In this document: positions 10,301 to 21,358 of the stretch, one piece after another | Position numbering within the stretch: position 1 is the first letter of the stretch | How the letters are laid out: each line of letters opens with the position of its first letter | Origin: Dechloromonas sp. A34 | Lineage (GTDB): Bacteria > Pseudomonadota > Gammaproteobacteria > Burkholderiales > Rhodocyclaceae | Reading direction: 5' to 3' | Assembly: GCF_026261605.1 (NCBI RefSeq) | Contig: NZ_CP102486.1 | Location: 4,092,001-4,156,000, forward strand | Length of the DNA: 64,000 nucleotides | The notes under the pieces: model-generated | Databases searched by the model: none | What the model saw: the letters and a program-made list of their open reading frames with translations, nothing else | Told to the model about the DNA's origin: nothing | Position numbers and translations under genes: made by a program

Positions 10301-12127
10301 GCGGTCGGCATAAACCTTCTTGGACTTACCCCACAGCGCCGTACGCTTGGCGGCATAGCCTGAGCGCAAGTCGAACTGCGAAGTTCCCAAAGCCAGGCCT
10401 GCAACGTGGTAACTGCCCTCCACACTCGGCACCTCCGGGCAAATCCCGGATGCCTGCGCCAGGGTCGACAAGGTTTTCGATGAACAGACCGACTGGTAAT
10501 CGGAAGCTCCGGTCACGCTACCAATCATGAAATTGCCACTGAGTTTTTCATGAGAAGCGTCGGCAACCTCATTAGTCAAAGCAGCAGTGGTTTTTGACCA
10601 ATCCGCTAACGAGTGTGAGGTCTCGTCAAAATCGAACGAGTTCAAGCCGGTAGAAATCATTACGATATTCGACTTGGCGCACCACTCGGTCGCCGGAATG
10701 GGATCCTTCCAGCTGAGTTTCGGCAGCCCTGCAATATAGGAGGCGTCGCTACCGTCAAAGGCTGCGGTCGGAGCCGCCGCACTGGTATCGGTCGCCAGTT
10801 TATCCGTGGCATTTCCAGCCTGAAGGTAGCGCAGCGACTCCAGATACATCTCGGAAATCGGATTTCCCCAGTCCACGCAATTACCGTTGGCAAAAGAGGT
10901 TACCCCGGGGCTAGCACAAGACCCGTCGTATTTGTCGCCACTCCAACCAGCAATCCTCAATCTGTTGAAGGTACCGATAATCCCACCGGTTGCCGGCAAG
11001 TCGTCGATCCCGGAAGCACTTCGCGGCAACCCCTGCTTGTTGACGAATACACCGGTACAGAAATCTATCTCATCGGTCGAGCTCGAGACAAATCCCTCCC
11101 CTGCAGTCGCGCAGTTATAGCTATTCGGATACTTGCCACTGCTGTTACTCAGGCCACCAATATTCTTTCTCAGTACCCCGCCTGATTTGCCGTGCGCCCA
11201 ACTACCGGTCATCAGACCGAATTTCAGGCTGAGCGATACATCGGCGTCACCATATTGCTGCAGCAGTCCAATCGGCTTTTTTGCCGAGCCCGACTTCAGG
11301 TAGGTTTTGCACTTCGGCCCCGGGCCGCTGAGCGTATCGGCACCACCAACGTTATCGCACACCTTGACCCGGGCATTCAGGGTCGCGACCAATGCAGCCG
11401 GCTTGGTTCCCACCCCCGTTCCACACTGCGGATGTTCGTTGGCCGCCCAGAGCCGAAATGCCCCATTGGCAATCTGCATGACAGGTGGATTGGTCGATGA
11501 TTTCGATGCACTGCCGCCGTCATTGGTCAGGTTGCAGAAGCTGATCACCGTTTGTGTTGTGTACGGGGTGAACTTGCTCATATTGGCCGTGGTGGTCGCA
11601 TCGAACACCTTGGCAAAGGCATGGACGTCACGGGGCAGGTGGGCGCGCTCAAGGACTGTTTCCGTCTCGTCATCTGTCGAGCGGTAACCCCCATAGAAGA
11701 CCTTGCGCAGCACATCCACGCGGGTCATGCTCGCCCAATTCAACAGGTTGCCGCTCCACTGGCTGGCGCAGACGTACTGCGTTTTGCTTGCCGTTGTAGC
11801 ATTCGGAAACGTGACAGTAACAGTCTCCGCTGTCGCTGCTGCCTTCGCTACAAAGCGGCCGCTCTCATAGGCGTAACACTTCCGAGGATTGAAATAGCCG
11901 TCGTAATCGATGTACGGTGTGAAGGTCGTCTCGAGAAAACCGTCGCCATCGAGATCCGAATAGTCGGTATAGGCCTTGATAAACAACTGGTGGTCGCGGG
12001 ACGCCACCAGCATGACTCGCGGATCGGCCTGGGCGCTGATGAACAGGGGGTCCTGAGCAATGACACCAGCCTGCACCGAGGCACAGGCAAGTACTGCCAT
12101 CAGCAAACCCAAAAGTGACTTTTTCAT
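7400..12127 (-). CDS. pilY1: type IV pilus tip/assembly protein PilY1
   Basis: 1575 residues from the ATG at 12127, chosen because GGAGG lies 7 nt upstream. Residues 1-20 are a Sec signal ([19 protein letters not shown]). The C-terminal half has the PilY1 beta-propeller pattern ([38 protein letters not shown]), and [13 protein letters not shown] resembles a calcium loop. PilY1 sits at the pilus tip and supports extension, adhesion and surface sensing. The N-terminal part is rich in cysteine and lacks an obvious vWA domain. Located between pilX and pilE. Confidence 0.93.
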   Translation of the reverse strand: MKKSLLGLLMAVLACASVQAGVIAQDPLFISAQADPRVMLVASRDHQLFIKAYTDYSDLDGDGFLETTFTPYIDYDGYFNPRKCYAYESGRFVAKAAATAETVTVTFPNATTASKTQYVCASQWSGNLLNWASMTRVDVLRKVFYGGYRSTDDETETVLERAHLPRDVHAFAKVFDATTTANMSKFTPYTTQTVISFCNLTNDGGSASKSSTNPPVMQIANGAFRLWAANEHPQCGTGVGTKPAALVATLNARVKVCDNVGGADTLSGPGPKCKTYLKSGSAKKPIGLLQQYGDADVSLSLKFGLMTGSWAHGKSGGVLRKNIGGLSNSSGKYPNSYNCATAGEGFVSSSTDEIDFCTGVFVNKQGLPRSASGIDDLPATGGIIGTFNRLRIAGWSGDKYDGSCASPGVTSFANGNCVDWGNPISEMYLESLRYLQAGNATDKLATDTSAAAPTAAFDGSDASYIAGLPKLSWKDPIPATEWCAKSNIVMISTGLNSFDFDETSHSLADWSKTTAALTNEVADASHEKLSGNFMIGSVTGASDYQSVCSSKTLSTLAQASGICPEVPSVEGSYHVAGLALGTSQFDLRSGYAAKRTALWGKSKKVYADRQPLTTFAVALAENLPDFSIPVGSSGKEITFIPFCQANSTAAAALGDAGWRACSMVDLEVEPGTNQTAGSFKIMWEDSTWGNDYDMDGVAHIRYCVGAACNAYAGNNGMPAVPDANTLYLKVASMTAAAGHALKYGYTISGSTADGTVMNVLRPGGANHSTYDANSEFTRPDATWTAPVWVAYTPSASTTANLMQNPLYYTAKYAAWPDWDVKDNATRLPKVNGDGLADNFFRVRNPAGLDQAIGSALKESLADPSSSSSIATNSTRLDTDTFVYQARFKATDWSGQVLAYPLVTTTVTVAGVDTTTTALGTLAWDAGLLAKYPAEVDRRIYTINHTAVAMPKGIDFKWASLTAKQKAGLDNANAANSSSPVLDYLRGDQSQELKDTSVPSDGTYETGIYRPRTSLMGDIINSDPVFVGGQNFSYGNISGITGYEFYAAQVDKKFTSTGAVKNPLIVVNSNDGMMHVIDAKNGNEIFTYLPSWLICADETASTGCTSGADSSLLRNLLDPNISHRYLLDGNLVVGDAYIDTGAGVTWKTVLVGAAAAGGKGIFALDLTKSYDGTGSTTSSSTVAETQTNYAALTASDTVLWEFTDKIGDADLGYTYGQPVIARMANGTWAAIFGNGYGSASGKAALYIVKLSDGTLIRKIEVDDGLSGANGLSAPAAIFDSGTGALSAIFAGDLKGNLWKFDVSQNNSGNWKVDNGNVSTPKPLFTASDDVGNRQPITAGLDIGAHPVGGYLVYFGTGKYFEKNDNTTTAQQTIYAIWDKTASNDEIAATSVDTGAEKSVVLQKHSILVEMNNPLAAGGQIRITDDTGSINWANKRGWYLNMGTTSRERVVTQPILRNKRVILTTMIPSASPCDFGGTSWIMEFDPETGNRPSFSIFDLNDNGSFTSGDFVTVTIGGVSVNVPANGIKSTEGIIKSPAIISGGGKEYKISSGTTGNVLMVSEQGSTTRPRPAWRQLQ

Positions 12128-12139
12128 TTTGACCTCCAA

Positions 12140-12690
12140 TTAGCCGCAGCCGCGGTCATACCATGACTGCAGGATCACCACCGATTCGGTAGTCCGCCCT
12201 GCCCACGCGCCGTAATCTTGTAAACGTTCCGTGGCGGCGGCGGTGGCCACTTCTTTGAATAACCGACACAGGAAATGGCCGGGTATTCCTCGATAACATA
12301 GCGGGGTTGCGTCTGGCCGCTTAACACACCAGATACTTTCGTCGCGGCGACCGAATTGGCTGTCCAATTGTGGTTGTCACGCCAGTAAACCTCTTCTGTC
12401 TGGCCGGTCGGAGATGTATTCAAATCGCGGTAGTAACCGCCAGTCGATCCGCCGGTAGTAGTAAATGGCGGCAATACGGCAGCCGACAGGAAACTCTGCG
12501 CCTCGCGCATGGCGTATTCGGCTGACTCGAAAGCAAGGGAGCGATCACGGGTATTCCCGGCCATGCGTTCCTCGAAGATGCTGGTATTGACCACGCTCAA
12601 CGCCAGCAGGGTAACCATGACCAAGATCAACAGCGAAACCACCAGCGATATCCCTTTTTGGGAATGCACAGCCGAGAGAGACATTTTCAT
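12140..12690 (-). pseudogene. pilX: PilX minor pilin, apparent frameshift near the 3' end
   Basis: The first frame (12175-12690, 171 aa) starts MKMSLSAVHSQKG|ISLVVSLLIL, a class III prepilin signal, and runs to KITARGQGG, then ends in an unrelated tail and stop. The next frame over 12140-12190 encodes TTESVVILQSWYDRGCG, which is the expected PilX C-terminus following ARGQGG, and its stop sits just before the pilY1 Shine-Dalgarno. One extra base near 12191 (run GGGCAGGGCGG) would restore a protein of about 183 aa. It may be a real mutation or a base-call error. Confidence 0.8.
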
Positions 12691-13709
12691 GGCAGACGAT
12701 TCCTGATTCCGATAACCGTAGTGAAATCGCGCTTGATCCGCTTGTCCGTCACCGAGGCGCCGTTAAAGGTATAGGTCGAACTCGAAGGTCCCGCATTGTC
12801 GGATTCGCTGCGAACCGAGAAGCGAAGCTGCAGGCTTAGCGCCTGTGACCAGGTGACCCCTCCCAGGGCAGGTGGAGAACCCGTGGAAGTTACAGTGACG
12901 TCCGGCGCGCTATCCGCATTGCTATCTGCCCTGACGGCAAGTACCTGTAAGTCATAGACATTGGCAACCACATCGTTTGCCGTCGTTGTTGTGCCGTTGT
13001 AGCTGGTTTCATAGAGCATGGGAAGATTGAGGGTCGGATGCATGCCAACGAAAAACGACTTTTCGCCATACCCAAAAACGATAGCCTCCTTGCCGTACGC
13101 CTTACTCAATTTGTTATCTATATTGACATCTGAGGCATGAGCGATTGTGTCCTTGCCCGCTGCTTTGCTCACAGAAGTTGCAGTAAAGATATCCATACTG
13201 GTGCAATCGGCGATCACCAGAACAGCTCCTGCCGTCCAGCCACAGGGATTGGACACGATTTGGATATTTGCATTATCCGCAGTCATATTGCCGTCCAGTT
13301 TCGATGTGCAGGAACTCATTCCTTTTAGTTCAATGACATCGGTGCCCGCTACCCTGGCAACCCCCGTCGTATTGGTCCAACCAGTACCATCATTGAAAAC
13401 CCGAACGCCATCACCGGCCGCAAATGTTGGCGGCAATGTTTTCGACAAGATTTTCGGTGGAATATCCAGCGAGTTTGCACAGCCGAGAAACCCGGCCTGC
13501 CGAATTTCTCGAGTCAAGCGCTCCATGACCATGCGCCCATCTTCCTGAATCTTGGCAATCGCATCATTCGTAACGAAGGCCGTGCGCGTGCTAAGAAACG
13601 TATAGAGAGCACCGCCAATAATAAACAGCCCCAAAACCAAGGTGATCATGATTTCAATGATCGAGATGCCGGCCTGCCTGAACATAGGGGCAAATCTGCG
13701 TATTGCCAT
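12687..13709 (-). CDS. pilW: PilW minor pilin
   Basis: 340 residues. Prepilin cleavage after G14 (FRQAG|ISIIEIMITLVLGL) with Glu at +5. The downstream MERLTREIRQAGFLGC is the PilW hallmark. PilW is a minor pilin that primes pilus assembly with PilV, PilX, PilE and FimT. Its ATG overlaps the pilV stop by one base, and its stop overlaps the pilX start, so translation is coupled. Confidence 0.92.
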   Translation of the reverse strand: MAIRRFAPMFRQAGISIIEIMITLVLGLFIIGGALYTFLSTRTAFVTNDAIAKIQEDGRMVMERLTREIRQAGFLGCANSLDIPPKILSKTLPPTFAAGDGVRVFNDGTGWTNTTGVARVAGTDVIELKGMSSCTSKLDGNMTADNANIQIVSNPCGWTAGAVLVIADCTSMDIFTATSVSKAAGKDTIAHASDVNIDNKLSKAYGKEAIVFGYGEKSFFVGMHPTLNLPMLYETSYNGTTTTANDVVANVYDLQVLAVRADSNADSAPDVTVTSTGSPPALGGVTWSQALSLQLRFSVRSESDNAGPSSSTYTFNGASVTDKRIKRDFTTVIGIRNRLP

Positions 13710-14125
13710 CAGAGCTCTCCGACAAAAACGAATTGCTGGGTCGCGCTTCCACCTGCCACCTTGGAATCATCCCACTCGATGGTGATTGTGAAGAAGCTCG
13801 TGTTGTTCATGGTTACCGTACCAACACCCGCTGGCAAGGTTTCGACAGCGGTTTTCCAATCCGCCTTGTCAGCAACAGCAATTGCATTGGTAGCGCTTGC
13901 CGCGGTTGCGTACTGACCATCGCGCGCCACCTCCCGATTGGTGCGCATTCGGTCAGCCATGTCATAGGCCATGAAGCTTGCCTGAGTCCGTACTTGCGAG
14001 CCCTGCGTGCTCTTCAGGCCGGTCGTCAGCAATCCGGCGACGCCCAACAATCCAAAGCTGATGATGACAATGGATACCAGGATTTCGATCAGACTGATCC
14101 CGTTTTGTTTTTGGCCAAATTTCAT
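13709..14125 (-). CDS. pilV: PilV minor pilin
   Basis: 138 residues from the ATG at 14125, preceded by AGGGGGG; a TTG at 14146 is less likely. Prepilin signal MKFGQKQNG|ISLIEILVSIVII with Glu at +5, then GVAGLLTTGLKSTQ and YDMADRMRTNR, typical for PilV. Its start may overlap the true end of fimT (see the fimT entry). Confidence 0.9.
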   Translation of the reverse strand: MKFGQKQNGISLIEILVSIVIISFGLLGVAGLLTTGLKSTQGSQVRTQASFMAYDMADRMRTNREVARDGQYATAASATNAIAVADKADWKTAVETLPAGVGTVTMNNTSFFTITIEWDDSKVAGGSATQQFVFVGEL

Positions 14126-14644
14126 GAACACGCCCCCCTGAAGCAACTCTCACCCGGCCGGATACCGCCACCGAAACCACTTTGGCGGTCTGTCCAGACT
14201 TGCATACCTGAATACTGCCGGGCTGAGTGACGCCGGAACTATCCGGGGCCATTGCTCCGGTCGGTTGGAAGCTGACAACGTTCACCAGGGCACCACCTCC
14301 AGTCATCGTCAGCCCCCGCTCGGCGCATCGAAGGCCTTGATCGGCGTACCCGCCGTCGCGTAAATGACCCAACCGGTCGACCAATCACCACTGGTTGTAC
14401 AGGCACTACTGTTAGCACTCTTGCAAACGGATATATTCCTGCCGCGTTTGACTGCCTCGCTACGCGCCGTCGCCAGTGCCACAGACAAGCTGTTTGCAGC
14501 ACTCTCGATGCGCATCCGGCGAATCATGTCGGAGAACGAGGGCATAGCCAGAGTCAATAGAATCCCCAGCAAGGCGACGGCAATCATCAGTTCAATGAGC
14601 GTAAACCCACTCACCGAAGGTTTGCTCGAATGCGCGATTTTCAT
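14123..14644 (-). pseudogene. fimT: FimT/GspH-like minor pilin, apparent frameshift
   Basis: The first frame (14309-14644, 111 aa) has prepilin signal [20 protein letters not shown] and the FimT/GspH helix (SAANSLSVALATARSEAVKRG), and stops after FDAPSGG. The next frame continues with FQPTGAMAPDSSG, SIQVCKSG and VSVAVSGRVRV, the expected C-terminal GspH strands. Adding one G to the G run at 14314-14318 joins them. The joined frame does not stop until inside pilV unless another G is added near 14131-14136, which would give a stop overlapping the pilV ATG. Confidence 0.75.
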
Positions 14645-14668
14645 TTTTAGTTCTGCTAAGTAATGAGA

Positions 14669-15331
14669 CTAGAAAAAAACCTCAATATGCATGATTGCCG
14701 CCACGGGCTTGTTGTCCCGCAAACCGGGCTTAAACTTTGATTTCTTGAATCGATCTACAACTTTTTCGACAAACCACTCCGCTACCTCTGACTCCTGGAC
14801 ATCAATACGGGTCACATCGCCACGACTATCAACCCACAGATACATCTGAAAGGCACCCTCCCCAGGCGGAGTGATGTCCTGGAGATCAATATCGTCTTCA
14901 GGGATTGCGGCCCGAGAAAGAAGCTCTTGCGGCAAGTAGCCATCATCAAGCCCGGCTGTTTCATTATTAGCCCGCTCTGGTTTGACGATGCCCACCCCTG
15001 GCGCTACAGACCGCTGCTCGATATTGCCAATACCATTACTTCCATCGTCAATGCCGGAAACGCGAGAAGACTCAAGCGAATTTTCCCCATCGCCGACGGA
15101 CATCAGACGTACCAGCAATTTATCGTTTGCCCAGGAAAACAACGAAATCGGATGCCAGTTAATGTGAAGAAACAAGAGAAGCAAGCCATGAAACAAAACC
15201 GACCATAATATCGGCCTAACTGGAATCAAGACTCGGGGATACTTGATCCCACTCCAGCCCGATCGCAATTCCTGACAGTGCATATACCCTCTGTTTATTG
15301 CCTTCGCCTCATCAATGGCGATCAAATCCAC
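14669..15331 (-). CDS. TonB-like C-terminal domain protein
   Basis: 220 residues; the ATG at 15283 (MHCQELRSG) is an alternative start. One transmembrane segment at about 40-56 is followed by an acidic linker. The C-terminal domain (FQMYLWVDSRGDVTRIDV ... FKKSKFKPGLRDNKPVAA) has the TonB/TolA C-terminal pattern. It is not next to exbB/exbD and lies between fimT and ispH, so a partner in energy transduction is not evident. Inner-membrane anchored, periplasmic domain. Confidence 0.7.
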   Translation of the reverse strand: MDLIAIDEAKAINRGYMHCQELRSGWSGIKYPRVLIPVRPILWSVLFHGLLLLFLHINWHPISLFSWANDKLLVRLMSVGDGENSLESSRVSGIDDGSNGIGNIEQRSVAPGVGIVKPERANNETAGLDDGYLPQELLSRAAIPEDDIDLQDITPPGEGAFQMYLWVDSRGDVTRIDVQESEVAEWFVEKVVDRFKKSKFKPGLRDNKPVAAIMHIEVFF

Positions 15332-15571
15332 CGGATTTGCTATTCGGAAAGTTAGCTCAGTATTTACTCAACTGGATACCATACCCGATGGGCGGGAGTA
15401 GACGGGTTGCAGACGGTATGCAACCAAAGTCCGCAAGAGGCGAATTCAGGCGGAAAAACTGCTGGCAGCCAAGGCCTGCCTAAGTGCCCCATGGGAGCAC
15501 CAGCCATTCAGGGTCTAGGCAAGTTGCGTTTTATTTAGGCACAGGTGGAAGTGCGATGCGCAGGAACCCAA

Positions 15572-16507
15572 CTAGCGCGCGGGAATTGTCCCCAACTCAC
15601 GAGGCAGGGGAAAAGAAACGTCTTCATTTACGCCTGCCATCTGAACTTCTTCAGCCCCGGTCATTTTCTTGATGCACTCGATGACATTTCTGACAAGGAT
15701 TTCCGGCGCCGAAGCCCCTGCGGTAACACCAACATTTAGCTTCCCTACCAGCCACTCGGATTGCACTTCATCCGCACCATCCACGAGATAAGACTCGACA
15801 CCACGGCTGGCCGCAACTTCACGCAGACGGCGCGAATTGGAACTGTTCTGGCTCCCGACCACGATAACCAGGTCACACTGCTCGGCAAGCGTTTTTACCG
15901 CATCTTGCCGATTTTGAGTGGCGTAGCAGATATCGTCCTTTTTGGGCCCTTGAATGTCGGGAAACTGTTCCTGCAGGGCCGCGATCACAACCGTGGCGTC
16001 ATCCACGGACAGTGTGGTCTGGGTGACGAAGGAAAGCTGGCCTGGTGAGTTCACAGCCAGATGTTTGACATCTTCGGCCGTTTCAACCAGATACATGCCA
16101 TCCCCGCTCTGCCCCATCGTGCCTTCGACCTCGGGATGCCCCTTGTGACCAATCATGACCACTTCGCGGGCCTGATGGCGCATCTTGCCGACTTCGACAT
16201 GAACCTTGGTGACCAACGGGCAGGTGGCGTCGAATACCTTCAGGCCGCGCTGCTCTGCTTCCTCGCGCACTGCCTTGGAAACTCCATGGGCGCTGAAGAT
16301 GACCGTGCTACCAGCCGGTACTTCGCTCAATTCCTCGATGAACACCGCCCCCTTGGCGCGCAGGTCGTCGCAGACGAACTTGTTGTGCACGACTTCGTGG
16401 CGCACATAGATCGGTGCCCCGAATTTCTCCAGGGCGCGTTCGACGATGGCGATGGCGCGTTCGACGCCGGCGCAGAAGCCGCGGGGATTGGCGAGGATGA
16501 CTTGCAT
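15572..16507 (-). CDS. ispH: 4-hydroxy-3-methylbut-2-enyl diphosphate reductase
   Basis: 311 residues. The three iron-sulfur cysteines are present: C12 ([12 protein letters not shown]), one in [11 protein letters not shown], and one in [11 protein letters not shown]. IspH makes IPP and DMAPP in the last step of the MEP isoprenoid pathway. [10 protein letters not shown] is the C-terminal signature. It abuts fkpB in the conserved ribF-ileS-lspA-fkpB-ispH order. Confidence 0.97.
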   Translation of the reverse strand: MQVILANPRGFCAGVERAIAIVERALEKFGAPIYVRHEVVHNKFVCDDLRAKGAVFIEELSEVPAGSTVIFSAHGVSKAVREEAEQRGLKVFDATCPLVTKVHVEVGKMRHQAREVVMIGHKGHPEVEGTMGQSGDGMYLVETAEDVKHLAVNSPGQLSFVTQTTLSVDDATVVIAALQEQFPDIQGPKKDDICYATQNRQDAVKTLAEQCDLVIVVGSQNSSNSRRLREVAASRGVESYLVDGADEVQSEWLVGKLNVGVTAGASAPEILVRNVIECIKKMTGAEEVQMAGVNEDVSFPLPRELGTIPAR

Positions 16508-16936
16508 TTACATGATTCCGATAATTTCCACCTCGAAGCAGATCGTCTTGCCGGCCATCGGGTGATTGAAGTCGAAGAGCGCGTGCGTCGCATCCAGCTC
16601 ACGCAGGAAGCCCGCGAAGGTACCGCCATTCGGGGCGGTGAATTCGACGACGGAATTCTCTTTCAGTTCCATGCCGGCCGGCAGACCGCTGAGCGCGATC
16701 CGTTCGACCAGCCGCGCGTTGTGCTGACCGAAGGCTTCATTCGGTTCGAGCTGAAAAACGAAACGTTCATGGGCCGGCAAGCCGATCAGCACCGACTCCA
16801 GGTTCTCGGCGAGTTGGCCGCTGCCCATCTGCAGCGTTGCCGGGCTCATGTCGAAGGTGGACAGGAACTCGTCGCCATCGAGCGTCGAAATGCGGTAATG
16901 CAGGGTCAGGTAACTGTCGGGACGGACCGTCGTCAT
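16508..16936 (-). CDS. fkpB: FKBP-type peptidyl-prolyl isomerase (SlpA/FkpB)
   Basis: 142 residues without signal peptide. It starts with an FKBP segment (LTLHYRISTLDGDEFLS), has the SlyD-like insert (RFVFQLEPNEAFGQHN) and ends DFNHPMAGKTICFEVEI. Cytosolic proline isomerase/chaperone. Overlaps lspA by 4 nt, so the two are translationally coupled. Confidence 0.93.
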   Translation of the reverse strand: MTTVRPDSYLTLHYRISTLDGDEFLSTFDMSPATLQMGSGQLAENLESVLIGLPAHERFVFQLEPNEAFGQHNARLVERIALSGLPAGMELKENSVVEFTAPNGGTFAGFLRELDATHALFDFNHPMAGKTICFEVEIIGIM

Positions 16937-17421
16937 GGTTTTTTCTCTTCGTTATTCTTGCCGGCGCCGGTCAACTGCTCGAAAACCAGCAGAATCGCAC
17001 CGACCGTGATGGCGGAATCCGCCACGTTGAAGGCCGGCCAGTAGAAGCCGGCGGCATGCCATTGAATGAAATCGACCACCGCCCCGAAGCGCACGCGGTC
17101 GATGACGTTGCCCAGCGCCCCGCCCATGACCAGCGCCAAGGCCAGCGAAAGCAGCTTCTGCTGCGGATGCTGACGCAGCATGAAGGCGATCCAGCCCGAA
17201 ACACCCAGCGCCAGGATCGTAAAGAACCAGCGCTGCCAGCCCGGCTGGTCGGCCAGGAAACTGAAGGCAGCACCCGGGTTATAGGTCAGGACCCAGTTCC
17301 AGAACGGCGCGACATAGATCACCTCGCCGAAGCGGATATTTTCCAGGACCAGCCACTTGCTGAGCTGATCGAGGACGATGACCAGCCCGGCCAGTCCGTA
17401 CCAGCGCTTCGCATCAGGCAT
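16933..17421 (-). CDS. lspA: lipoprotein signal peptidase
   Basis: 162 residues from the ATG at 17421 (MPDAKRWYG), which overlaps the ileS stop by 8 nt. Four membrane segments; the catalytic aspartates are in [10 protein letters not shown] and [11 protein letters not shown]. LspA removes signal peptides from diacylglyceryl prolipoproteins in the inner membrane. Confidence 0.96.
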   Translation of the reverse strand: MPDAKRWYGLAGLVIVLDQLSKWLVLENIRFGEVIYVAPFWNWVLTYNPGAAFSFLADQPGWQRWFFTILALGVSGWIAFMLRQHPQQKLLSLALALVMGGALGNVIDRVRFGAVVDFIQWHAAGFYWPAFNVADSAITVGAILLVFEQLTGAGKNNEEKKP

Positions 17422-20212
17422 GCGTGCGCGCCTCGCCTTCGCCGAACAGATTGCTGACGCAGCGGCCGCACAGGGTCGGATGCTCGGCGCTGGCGCCGAC
17501 ATCTTCGCGCACGTGCCAGCAACGCTCGCACTTGTCGTGACCGGAAGCCAGAGCGACCAACTCCTCGGTTTCGGCCTTGACCAACGTCGCCTTCGAACAG
17601 ATCAGCACGAACTTGAGGTCGTCGCCGAGCGAGGCCAGCAGGTCGTATTTTTCGCCGCCACAATGCAACGCGACTTCGGCCTGCAGCGAGGAGCCGATCT
17701 TGCCGGCTTCGCGCAACTCTTCCAGCGCCTTGGTCACTTCGGCCCGCACCGCGCGTATTTGGGCCCACTTGGCCCGCAGTTCGGCCTCGCCTTCCGGCTG
17801 GGGCAGCTCATGCCAGAGATGGAACATCACCGACTGCTCGGCGTCGCCGGTCAGCAGCTGCCAGATTTCCTCGGCGGTAAAGGTCAGAATCGGCGCCATC
17901 AGCTTGGTGAAGGCCTGCAGGATGTGCCAGAGCGCCGACTGCGCCGAACGGCGGGCGAGCGAATGCGGTGCCGTGGTGTACAGGCGGTCCTTGAGGATGT
18001 CGAGGTAGAAGCCGCCGAGGTCTTCGGAACAGAAGGTTTGCAGCGCCTGCACGACGCGGTGGAACTCGTAGCGGTCGTAGTCGGCCTGGCAGTTCTCCTG
18101 CAGTTCGCGGGTCAGGGCCAGGGCATAGCGGTCGATTTCCAGCCACTGGTCGACCGGCAGCATGTCCTGAGCCGCGTCGAAATCGGCCGTGTTGGCGAGC
18201 ACGAAGCGCAGCGTGTTGCGGATGCGGCGGTAGCCTTCGACGACACGCTTCAAGATTTCGTCGGAAATCGACAGCTCGCCGGAATAATCGGTGGACGCCG
18301 TCCACAGGCGCAGGATTTCGGCGCCCATCTTGTCGGAGACCTGCTGCGGCGCGATGACGTTGCCCTTGGACTTCGACATCTTATGGCCCTTGCCGTCGAC
18401 CACGAAACCGTGGGTCAGCAGCGCCTTGTATGGGGCGCGGCCGTCGATGGCGCAACCGGAGAGCAGCGAGGACTGGAACCAGCCGCGGTGCTGGTCGGAG
18501 CCTTCGAGATAGAGATCGGCCGGGTAGGCCAACTGCTCGGCATGCGAGCCGCGCAGGACGTGCCAGTGGGTCGTGCCGGAATCGAACCAGACGTCCAGCG
18601 TGTCCTTCATCTTGACGTACTGATCGGCCTCGGCACCGAGCAGTTCGGCGGCATCGAGGCTGAACCAGGCTTCGATGCCGGCCTTCTCGACGCGCTGCGC
18701 GACCTGCTCGATGAGCTCGGCGGTGCGTGGGTGCGGCAGCGCGGTTTCCTTGTGCAGGAAGAAGGGAATCGGCACCCCCCAGTTGCGCTGGCGCGACACG
18801 CACCAGTCCGGCCGGGTGCGCATCATCGCTTCTAGGCGGGCACGGCCCCAGGCCGGGAAGAACTGCGTTTCATCGACGGCGCGCTCGGCGATCCAGCGCA
18901 GGGTCGAGGCGTTCTCGTCCTTCTTGTGTTCCATGCCAATGAACCACTGCGTCGTGGCTCGGAAGATGATCGGCGTCTTGTGGCGCCAGCAGTGCGGGTA
19001 GCTGTGCTGGACGCGCTCGCTCTTGAGCAGGCGGCCACAGGCTTCGAGTTCCTGGAGGACCAGCGGGTTGGCCTCCCAGACCGTCTTGCCGGCCAGTTCC
19101 GCGACCGACAATGCCGGTGTGTTGCCGAGGAAGCGGCCGTCGTTGCCGACCGGGTTGTTCACCGGCAGGCCGTATTTCTTGCCGATCGTGAAGTCGTCCG
19201 CGCCATGGGCAGGCGCGGTATGAACCAGGCCGGTACCGGCCTCGGTAGTGACGTGAGTGCCGCAGATGATGGCTACGTCGCGATTCTGGAAGGGATGCTT
19301 GAGCAGGATCTGGTCGAGCTGGTCGCCGGTACAGGAACCGGCCACCGTCCCGCTCAGGCCGTAGCGCTTGAGGCTGGCTTCGGCCAGCTCGCGAACCAGG
19401 ATCAAAGCGCCCTTTTCGGTTTCGATCAGGTCGTAAGTCAGTTCGGGATGGACGCTGACCGCCTCGTTGGCCGGCAGGGTCCACGGCGTCGTCGTCCAGA
19501 TCACGGCGAAAGCCGGCCCGTTCAGGCGGCTCAGACCAAAGGCGGCGGCCAGCTTGTCGGCATGGTTGGCATGGACCTCGAAGGCAACATCGATCGCCGG
19601 CGAATTCTTGTCTTCGTACTCGACCTCGGCCTCGGCCAGCGCCGAACCGCAATCCAGGCACCAGTTGACCGGTTTTAGGCCCTGATAGAGATAGCCCTGG
19701 TCGAGAATCTTGCCGAGGGCGCGCATCTCGTCGGCCTCGGCCTTGAAGCTCATGGTCAGGTAGGGATTGTCCCATTCGCCCAGCACGCCGAGGCGGATGA
19801 AGTCCTTCTTCTGGCGTTCGACCTGCTCGGCGGCGTAGGCGCGCGACAGCTCGCGCACCTTGTCGGCCGGGATGCTCTTGCCGTGCAGCTTTTCGATCTG
19901 GTGTTCGATCGGCAGGCCGTGGCAGTCCCAGCCCGGCACATAGGGTGCGTCGAAACCGGCGAGCGTCTTCGAGCGGACGATGATGTCCTTGAGGATCTTG
20001 TTGACCGCATGGCCAATGTGGATGTCGCCGTTGGCGTAGGGCGGGCCGTCGTGCAGCACGAAACGCGGCCGGCCGGCGCAAACCTCGCGGATACGCTGGT
20101 AGAGCTTTTTCTGCTGCCACAGGCCGACCCATTGCGGTTCGCGTTTGGGCAGGTCGCCGCGCATCGGGAAGGCGGTGTCCGGCAGGTTCAGGGTGTCTTT
20201 GTAATCAGCCAT
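17414..20212 (-). CDS. ileS: isoleucyl-tRNA synthetase
   Basis: 932 residues, class I synthetase. HIGH box in [16 protein letters not shown] in [10 protein letters not shown], editing domain [13 protein letters not shown], and C-terminal zinc site CERCWH ... CGRCV. Complete. Sits 9 nt after ribF and overlaps lspA. Confidence 0.98.
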   Translation of the reverse strand: MADYKDTLNLPDTAFPMRGDLPKREPQWVGLWQQKKLYQRIREVCAGRPRFVLHDGPPYANGDIHIGHAVNKILKDIIVRSKTLAGFDAPYVPGWDCHGLPIEHQIEKLHGKSIPADKVRELSRAYAAEQVERQKKDFIRLGVLGEWDNPYLTMSFKAEADEMRALGKILDQGYLYQGLKPVNWCLDCGSALAEAEVEYEDKNSPAIDVAFEVHANHADKLAAAFGLSRLNGPAFAVIWTTTPWTLPANEAVSVHPELTYDLIETEKGALILVRELAEASLKRYGLSGTVAGSCTGDQLDQILLKHPFQNRDVAIICGTHVTTEAGTGLVHTAPAHGADDFTIGKKYGLPVNNPVGNDGRFLGNTPALSVAELAGKTVWEANPLVLQELEACGRLLKSERVQHSYPHCWRHKTPIIFRATTQWFIGMEHKKDENASTLRWIAERAVDETQFFPAWGRARLEAMMRTRPDWCVSRQRNWGVPIPFFLHKETALPHPRTAELIEQVAQRVEKAGIEAWFSLDAAELLGAEADQYVKMKDTLDVWFDSGTTHWHVLRGSHAEQLAYPADLYLEGSDQHRGWFQSSLLSGCAIDGRAPYKALLTHGFVVDGKGHKMSKSKGNVIAPQQVSDKMGAEILRLWTASTDYSGELSISDEILKRVVEGYRRIRNTLRFVLANTADFDAAQDMLPVDQWLEIDRYALALTRELQENCQADYDRYEFHRVVQALQTFCSEDLGGFYLDILKDRLYTTAPHSLARRSAQSALWHILQAFTKLMAPILTFTAEEIWQLLTGDAEQSVMFHLWHELPQPEGEAELRAKWAQIRAVRAEVTKALEELREAGKIGSSLQAEVALHCGGEKYDLLASLGDDLKFVLICSKATLVKAETEELVALASGHDKCERCWHVREDVGASAEHPTLCGRCVSNLFGEGEARTHA

Positions 20213-20221
20213 TTTGCGTGC

Positions 20222-21142
20222 TCACAGCGTGAAGAAGGCCCGCGCCACCGCGGCATCGGCCGCGATCTGCGCTTTGAGGGCATCGAAATTGGGAAACCGT
20301 TGTTCGTCGCGCAGCTTTTTGACGAAGCGCACCGAGATGTGCGCTCCGTAAATATCGCGATCGAAATCGAAGAGATGCACTTCCAGCAGCGGCCGGGTAC
20401 CGCCGACCGTCGGCCGGATGCCGAGGTTGGCCACGCCTGGCAAGGGCTTGTCACCCAGCCCGCTGACTTCGACGGCGAAGACGCCGGTCATTGGCAGCGG
20501 GTTGTGCTTGATGCGGATATTGGCCGTCGCGAAGCCCAGCTGGCGACCGACCTTGTCGCCATGGGAAACCTGGCCGTCGATGATGTAGGGCCGGCCGAGC
20601 AGGCGGGCCGCCCGCGCCATGTCGCCACTGGCCAGCGCCTGGCGGACGCCGGAACTGGAAACCCGTTCGCCCTCGACCGTCACGCTCTGCATGGCCTCGA
20701 CGGTAAAGCCATGGTTCTGGCCCGCCGCCTGAAGCAGCGCGAAATCTCCCGTCCGGCCGCAACCGAAGCGGAAGTCGTCGCCGATGATCAGATGTTTGAC
20801 CTGCAGGGCGCGGACCAGCACCTGCGCGATGAACTGCTCGGCCGTCAGCGCCGCGAAGGCGGCGTTGAACGGGCAGACCATGGCCTGGGTGGCGCCGAGG
20901 TCGGCCAGCAGTTCCAGCTTTTCACGCAGGGTCGAGAGCCGGGCCGGGGCCGAGTCCGGCGTGAAGTATTCGCGCGGATGCGGTTCGAAAGTCAGCACTG
21001 TCGGCGCACATTGCAGGCGGTTAGCGGCCGTCGCCAGTTGCCGGACAAGCGCAGCGTGCCCGAGGTGGACGCCATCGAAATTGCCGATGGCCAGTACAAC
21101 CGGGGCAGGAACGGGACGTGAATGGCCGCGAAAAACGCGCAT
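20222..21142 (-). CDS. ribF: bifunctional riboflavin kinase/FAD synthetase
   Basis: 306 residues from the ATG at 21142 (MRVFRGHS); longer frames upstream run into the promoter. N-terminal adenylyltransferase with AIGNFDGVHLGH, then the kinase domain with GRPYIIDGQVSHGDKVGRQLGFATAN and the MTGVFAVEV strand. It makes FMN and FAD. First gene of ribF-ileS-lspA-fkpB-ispH and divergent from moxR. A TATAAT -10 element lies at 21170-21175 on this strand, without a clear -35. Confidence 0.96.
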   Translation of the reverse strand: MRVFRGHSRPVPAPVVLAIGNFDGVHLGHAALVRQLATAANRLQCAPTVLTFEPHPREYFTPDSAPARLSTLREKLELLADLGATQAMVCPFNAAFAALTAEQFIAQVLVRALQVKHLIIGDDFRFGCGRTGDFALLQAAGQNHGFTVEAMQSVTVEGERVSSSGVRQALASGDMARAARLLGRPYIIDGQVSHGDKVGRQLGFATANIRIKHNPLPMTGVFAVEVSGLGDKPLPGVANLGIRPTVGGTRPLLEVHLFDFDRDIYGAHISVRFVKKLRDEQRFPNFDALKAQIAADAAVARAFFTL

Positions 21143-21358
21143 GGGCTCGGCGATGAAATAAAACGTTGAATTATAACGGGCGCGGCCACTCCCCGGATAC
21201 GCGAGGTGATCAGGCACCGGGTAAATGACCTGGCGCCGCAGCGGCAAAACGCTGGGCTATTGATCTCGCATTCGGCGCTTTGCCGCTAAAATGCGCCCTG
21301 CATTTTCAGATCCGCTCCGGCGCCCGCGCCTCTCACCCTCAGAAAAAAGCACCGACTC

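Noticed and set aside
17378..19678. Long plus-strand frames opposite ileS
   Set aside because: Fully antisense to ileS, an unmistakable gene, with no recognisable domains.
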